Below, one piece after another: positions 58,830-64,000 of a DNA stretch of 64,000 bases. How positions within the stretch are numbered: the stretch's first letter is position 1; the number at the start of each line of letters is the position of its first letter. A program made the position numbers and the translations under genes. Source of the stretch: Laguncularia racemosa (Eukaryota; Streptophyta; Magnoliopsida; Myrtales; Combretaceae); contig JBBMOL010000046.1 of the NCBI GenBank assembly GCA_037954665.1, forward strand, positions 2,092,501-2,156,500, written 5' to 3'. Below the pieces are notes generated by a model that was given only the letters and a program-made list of their open reading frames with translations, was not told the origin of the DNA and did not search any database.

Positions 58830-61800
58830 TCTAAAACAACTCTTATTTTCTCTAGGTTAGCTACTATGCCACATAGTATGACCATATATCCAAGTAACTT
58901 GCTTGAGGTTGCCTTAAAGACACACTTTTCGGGGGTTTAGCTTCATGTTATACTACCTTAAGGTATCAAAAGTTTCTTAAAGATCCTTAAGATGGTCATC
59001 AAGTTGCTTGCCCTTCATGATCATATAATCAACATAGAATTCTACATTACTCTCAATTTATAGTTTAAGCATCTTCATCACCAAGCATTAATAGGTTAAC
59101 CTAGCATTCTTGAACCTGAAAGGCATAACCTTATGATAATAAGTCCTAAAGTTGGTGACAAAAGAGGCATGGACCTTAGTCAAGCCCATGCATCTTTATT
59201 TAGTTGTAGCCTAAAAAGGTATCTACGAAGCTTAGGAGTGCATACCTCAAAGTCAAGTCGATAAGTTGATCAATCTATAATAGGGGAAAGTAATCTTTCA
59301 AGTAGGCTTTTATTCAGATACGTGAAGTATGCCACTTTCTATTGAATTTCTTTACCAACACACAGTTTGCTAGCCAAGTCAGATATGATTTCCCCCTCAT
59401 AAAGTCCACTTTTAGTAACTCTTGTACCTCCTCTTTAATTGCCACCTCTCTCTTAAGGGTAAAATGCCTTTTCTTTTGCTTAATGACCTTATAGGTTAGG
59501 GTGATGTTGAGGTGATGAATTATGACTACTAAGGATATGCCTAGTGTCATAGGATGGGAGGTTCAAATCATTCCTTATGTTTGTTGTCCTTTTACCTCAT
59601 TTCTAGATGGTGAGTTGGCCTTCTATTTCTATTTACCCAAAACTTGTTCCCAGTTCATCCTCCATTAGGAGAGCCTTCATCTAACTTGACCACAGTCCCC
59701 TTTTGATTGTGAGGACCAACATTCTTAACTGGTTTTAGCTTGCTATGGCCATCATCAGGAGAGTGTCAACTCCTAATTAGTTTGTTCACGAATGGCTAAA
59801 CCAACCTTTACAGTACCCACACCTTTAGAATAAACTATCTTGCTGATGCCACTTATAACATTCTAAGCCTAAGTTGATCCATCACTTCCATTTAATGTCA
59901 TAAACTATGACATTCCTTCCCACCTAAATTCGTAATGCCTTCATCATGAGGCTAATCTTCAGCCACTACCCCATTTCCAATAGATTACCACCCACTCCCA
60001 TTGGAAAACTCCCCCAAGGTCTTCTCTAACCAAAACTATGGGCTTTCATGAGCCTTCCTCTCTCACCCTCACCTCGTCTTCTCTTCTCCCCCCCCCCCCC
60101 CCCCCCCGGAGATCCCCTCTTCTTAAGTTACCAAATGATAGAGCGGTTTACTACTATACTACTCCTACTAATTACCACCCTCCTCTACCTATTACCAAAC
60201 TCCACCTTAAGATCACCTCAATTAAGACTTTAGGCATCTACGAGTATTCCTCTCTCACCTTCACCCCTCTCCATATCCTTTGAGATTGTCTCTTGTTGAG
60301 TTTCTCAACAATAAGGTAACTTAAAGTTATATTTCTTCAAATGGTTACTGTTTTCCTCCACCCTTTGTCTCACTCCACTTTAAGATCATCTCAACCAAGA
60401 CTCTTGGGCTTCCATGGCTCTCCTTGTTTAGCTTCGCCCCCCTCTATGTCTTCTACGATTGCCTCTTGTTGAGTAGCCTAATGGTAAGGTGGCTCACTAG
60501 TTTACTTTTATTTGTTTTGTATTGATTTAGACAACTTTTGCTACAAAGCCTTAACTGTTGACATATCTACCTCTCCTTTCACAATGATGTTCTCTTGGTG
60601 ATCACTCCTCCTCTCGCACTTCTCCCACACAAGCCCTTTCATCAATGAGACTGCCCTCAAACTATTTTAATCTTATTTGGGTAGCATTTAAGTGACCCGA
60701 TGAAGCTTGAAACCTTGTAGCTTTGATACCACTTGTCATGGGATAGGATCTTCACCCCTTTTGAAGATCTCATGTAATGCTTAACCATCTTTTGTTTTGT
60801 ACTTTTTCCTCACTTATGGATGGCAAGCTAGCCTTCCATTCTAATTTACCCACGACTTGTTTTGATCCCATCCCCCATTAGTAGATCCTTCATCCAACTT
60901 TACCATCGTCCCCCTTATGATTGTGGGGACTAACCTTCTTAACTAGTTTTAGCCTGTCATGACCATCATCAGGAGAGCGACATCGATTCTTGTCTAGTTG
61001 GTTCACTAGTGGTCAAACCCATCTTTAGAGTACTCATACCCCTAGAACAAATTACCTTACCAATGCTATTTACTATGTTCTAAGTCCAAGTTGATCTCTT
61101 ATTTCCTCTTGATGTCACGGACCATGAAACCTAACATGTTGGATAGTGACCAGGCAAAAACATCTTTGTTGAACAAAAGGAAGTCAATGAGCTATTGCTT
61201 CAACTCTATATATATTGATGTCCCTATCTGCATGGTTTGCTCAATGTTACTACTAAGCTAGATAGTCTTAGTCCCATTGGCTAATTCCCCCTGGTGCTTA
61301 GCTTCTTCTTTGACACAATCTCCAAAGTGAACACCTCCCCTCTAGATAAGGCTTATAAGTAATAAGACCTTGCAAGTTATTAATCGCCTTAGCAAACACC
61401 AAACCCTTATGGCATGGGGGAAATTTGCCTTTAAATATGTCATTAAGGGGGTCATCTTGATAGTATTCTATCTTGGTCAACCAATAATGACGTTATAGGG
61501 CGACTAGTAGTCAACTACTAAGAATTTGATGAGCTATTTGATGATGTTGTCATCATCACCAAGCTCTACGAGGAGGGTGATAATGCCTTTAACTTGGACA
61601 TGTTGGTTTTTGAAGCTAAAAAGGTTGTAGTCTTAAGCCTTCAACTTTGTCAGTAGCTTATCTTTTATCCGATCATATGCCCTCTTAAAGATGATGTCCA
61701 TTGAGTTGTCTGTGTCTACTAACACTTTGCGAACATCGAACCTAGCGATTCTAACTTTAATCATTAGGGCAACGTCATGGGAAGTCTAGACTCTCTCTAG

Positions 61801-62735
61801 GTCTTCTTCTAGGAATGAGATTGATGTATCTATTCTTAGCTTTCTTCCATGCAATGTCATGACATTGTGGTATTGTTTTGATCTGGCATAAGCTTTCCTC
61901 TGGGAGCTCAATCGCCCTCTTAACATGGGTCTCTCCTTTGTAGTGTTGACAACACCATTAGGGACCTTATTATTGTTACCCAAGGTGCTGCTTATTGGTC
62001 AATTTCTTTTTATCGTCTTTCAGTGAGCCACTCTGTGTCGTCACCTTAATCGGCATTATACTCTTTGAATTATCCACATTAGATAACATCTTCAAAGGTG
62101 TTCTTTAACTAGACACAATCTGCTGTAGTGTGTCCTTTGCCTCTATGGAACTCATAGTGTTTGTCCAAGTTCTTGCATGAGGGATTGCCTCACATTTTCT
62201 TAGGCTAGGTGAGGATATTCTTGTCTTTAACCTCTAAGAGTATCTAGCCCTATGGTCAATTTACGAGTGCACATTCCATATAGAAGGGAATGGTGTGTTT
62301 TCTATGTCTTGCACTATTATTCCCTTCGCAAAACAACCCCTTGTTTTTATTTAGACCAAGTTGATCTTTCACGAAACCTTAGTCCTTATTATTGTTTGTT
62401 TTCTTATTCAACATCTCCTAATTAGACTCATTTCGAGTCCTGATATTATCTTCTAATATAATGAACTTTACAAGCCTTTTATGAAATTGCTCAAATGTTC
62501 ATAACCTCTTCTTCACTAATGATATGACAAAATGACCTTTATTTCTCACTCCTTAGATTGCTACCTTTAGGGCCACACTCATGTCAATATGTGAATCTCC
62601 ATGTCATCACCTCAATCGGCAATATACTCTTTGAATTATCTACATTGGATAACATCTTCGAGGGTGTTCTTCAAGTAGACACAATATGCTGTGGTGTGTC
62701 CATTGTCTCTATGAAACTCATAATGTTTGTCGTAT
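58830..62735 (-). pseudogene. Decayed Ty3/gypsy gag-pro-RT
   Basis: Minus strand, in order. A gag knuckle region appears twice (62607-62735 and 62036-62175; HYEFHRDNGHTTAYC and HYEFHRGKGHTTADC). The protease is near 61700 (KVLVDTDNSMD, active site decayed). The RT N-terminus is at 59314-59550 (EVQELLKVDF, YLTWLANCVLVKK), and the RT catalytic region near 59020 (EFYVDYMIMKG, where YVDD is expected). Many stops and frameshifts. A block of about 350 bases is duplicated (59585-59945 and 60795-61130). Not closely related to elements 1 and 2. Confidence 0.7.
59585..61130 (-). repeat. Segmental duplication and tandem units inside the gypsy relic
   Basis: 59585-59945 and 60795-61130 are collinear (TTGTGRGGACYAAC, CTTAACTRGTTTTAGC, CCATCATCAGGAGAG, and so on). 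Between them lie three units of about 185 bases (starting near 60030, 60220 and 60400) with words GGGCTTYCATGRSYCT and CCTCTTGTTGAGT, and a C20 tract at 60088-60107. Confidence 0.6.
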
Positions 62736-62739
62736 AATA

Positions 62740-63000
62740 TGTCAAGGGAACTTCCAGAAAGACACACGGCTTCATACACAGCTAGAGGCACGGCCGTGTA
62801 CTCGGTCAGGATTTCTCCCAAAAGAATACACGGTCTCCATACACGGCCAGAGACACGGCTATGTACTCGGTTAGGATTTCTCCCAGAAGCATACATGGTC
62901 TCCATACACGGCCAGGAAACACGGCCGTGTATTACGCTAGAAATATCCCCAGAAGCTTACACGGCCTGTATGCACGGCCGTGCACTTTCCAGACGACGGA
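62740..63000 (+). repeat. CACGGCCGTG minisatellite
   Basis: About four units of around 62 bases: a motif like ACACGGCCGTGTACTCGGT, then AGGATTTCTCCCARAAG, then CATACACGGYCWCCATACACGGCC. The core CACGGCCGTG is a perfect palindrome. GC-rich against an AT-rich background, adjoining the duplicated gag end. Confidence 0.75.
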
Positions 63001-63300
63001 CGTGTATACTTATATTTATTTCTACATGTACATATTTATTTCCCTTTTTACATGTTTTACTGAGAGGTATAAATAGTTATTAGGTCATTTTAGGGTGACG
63101 TTTTATGATTGATTATTCAAACACACTTTTGAGAGACGAGTTTCTCTGTTATCGGTTGTGCACAACCAATATTTCTTCAAGGATTAATTCATCTTTATTT
63201 TTTGTTGTTTGCGAGACTAATCCTAGAGTCGGATTCATTTTGTTTATGCTTTTCGCGCTGCGTCAGACTTGTTATTTTAACATTTAGTTGGAACAGGATG
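63000..63300 (+). repeat. Probable LTR end with TATA box
   Basis: GGTATAAATAG at 63067-63077 on the + strand, followed by about 220 bases without a long ORF, ending near TTGGAACA. Together with the minisatellite this looks like U3-R-U5 of an LTR from about 62740, but no partner and no clean duplication were found. Confidence 0.4.
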
Positions 63301-63733
63301 GGGTAATAATTGACAAAGAAAGGCATGTCATCTAATTCATTCCAAGCTGTGTATATTGAAAATCTCCTAAAGAAACTATTTTGGTTTCATTGTCTAAATT
63401 CAAACACAGTTTGTTGTTTAGATGGATAGAGTAAATAAAATACGTGTAACCATATAATATTATTGATTCTATTTTTCAATTTATCAAATATAAATCCAAC
63501 TTGAAAAGATTGTGCGATATAATACAAATATATATTTTATAGCCATTCCATTATATAAATGGCGCAAATGAACACATTTGGCATCTGGTTTTGAAAAATA
63601 AATGTGAATTCATTGCCGATTTGCATGGAAGGCTGCCTTAAAGAAATTATTAAAAAATCATGGATAGGACTATGATTTGTCTGTCTCTCTGTCTCTCTCC
63701 TCCATGGGGTTGTTTTCGCTGTCTGACTAGCCC
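63301..63733. other. Upstream region of the right-edge gene
   Basis: AT-rich then CT-rich (GTCTCTCTGTCTCTCTC near 63680). No ORF. Likely promoter-proximal host DNA. Confidence 0.4.
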
Positions 63734-63741
63734 TATAAATA
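63734..63741 (+). promoter_or_regulatory. TATA box of the right-edge gene
   Basis: TATAAATA in CCCTATAAATACCCC, a strong plant consensus, with an expected start site near 63765-63770. The presumed 5' leader (about 63768-63915) is C/T-rich with a CT microsatellite at 63852-63869, common in plant leaders. Confidence 0.7.
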
Positions 63742-63915
63742 CCCCTCCAAAACATCCGCCTGTCCATTCAAACTAACCGTCACCTGAAGGTAATACGAAG
63801 CCAAATTCCAGACATTCACCTCAACGCATTTCATCACACACCCCGTACCCTCCCTCTCTCTCTCTCTGTCCCTCCCCCACCAGTCCTTACACCGCCGGCT
63901 AATCCACCACCAGCT

Positions 63916-64000
63916 ATGGACGCTCGCCGGCGTTTTACGAAACCCGTTGACCCGTTGACCCCTAAAACTAAACCCAACATCATCCCCAGCACTGATCCTT
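63916..64000 (+). CDS. Start of a probable host gene, cut by the window edge
   Basis: ATG at 63916 in a favourable context (AGCTATGGA), the first ATG after the presumed start site. The 28 codons seen read MDARRRFTKPVDPLTPKTKP and go on to NIIPSTDP: a basic N-terminus then Pro/Thr-rich, no signal peptide. GC content and codon use are much higher in C than in the surroundings, as expected of a real coding start. I do not recognise the family from so short a piece. Confidence 0.6.
   Translation, partial: MDARRRFTKPVDPLTPKTKPNIIPSTDP

Noticed and set aside
60038..60283. 81-residue Pro-rich frame
   Set aside because: Caused by the C20 tract and CT-rich tandem units; lies inside the gypsy relic.

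Overview
This window is AT-rich plant nuclear DNA, almost certainly from a eudicot. The evidence is plant-type Ty3/gypsy (Tat/Ogre-like) and Ty1/copia retrotransposons, a Mutator-like transposase beside a plant mobile domain gene, hAT and Mutator MITEs, and canonical plant TATA boxes and splice signals. I cannot name the species. The window is mostly a nested repeat landscape; the only likely host gene is the first 85 bases of a coding sequence at the extreme right edge.

Layout: 1-1316 looks like the tail of a degraded LTR. 2707-3652 is a long-TIR Mutator MITE, followed by a perfect 15-bp hairpin and a shorter MITE. 5141-20962 is a 15.8-kb Tat/Ogre-like LTR retrotransposon on the + strand (element 1). 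It sits inside an older LTR-like repeat (4905-5140 plus 20963-21519), whose uninterrupted relative lies at 35249-36049. Element 1 itself holds a nested 1359-bp solo LTR (16474-17832). 22726-23266 is a tandem repeat of about 215 bp, then a gag-only copia relic (23267-26592, minus strand). 26690-28225 is a decayed Mutator transposase facing a decayed plant mobile domain gene (28600-30613, minus). Next come an AT-rich dimeric tandem array, simple repeats, and a hAT MITE (36284-37170) with an exact 8-bp duplication. 39057-53612 is a second copy of the Tat/Ogre-like family (element 2, minus strand). 53.6-63.3 kb holds a copia gag fragment, a decayed gypsy gag-pro-RT, internal duplications and a CACGGCCGTG minisatellite with a promoter. 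63734-64000 is the promoter, leader and start of a probable host gene.

How elements 1 and 2 appear to work: each LTR carries a tRNA/SINE-like block with pol III A and B boxes, a pol II TATA box, and a leader ending in an AG|GTAAGT splice donor. After the LTR come a primer binding site, a leader hairpin, an extra ORF1 upstream of gag, gag-pro with a CX2HX5HX4C knuckle, a short intron-like gap, then RT, RNase H, a second archaeal-type RNase H, and integrase. Between pol and the 3' LTR is a tandem array whose units all contain a small hairpin with paired changes in its stem. Both copies are dead through frameshifts and many stops, most of the latter C-to-T or G-to-A changes at CAG, CAA or TGG codons. 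The family has the known Tat/Ogre layout. The hairpin array, the pol III-like block in the LTR, and the predicted leader intron that would remove the primer binding site are the points I would look at first.
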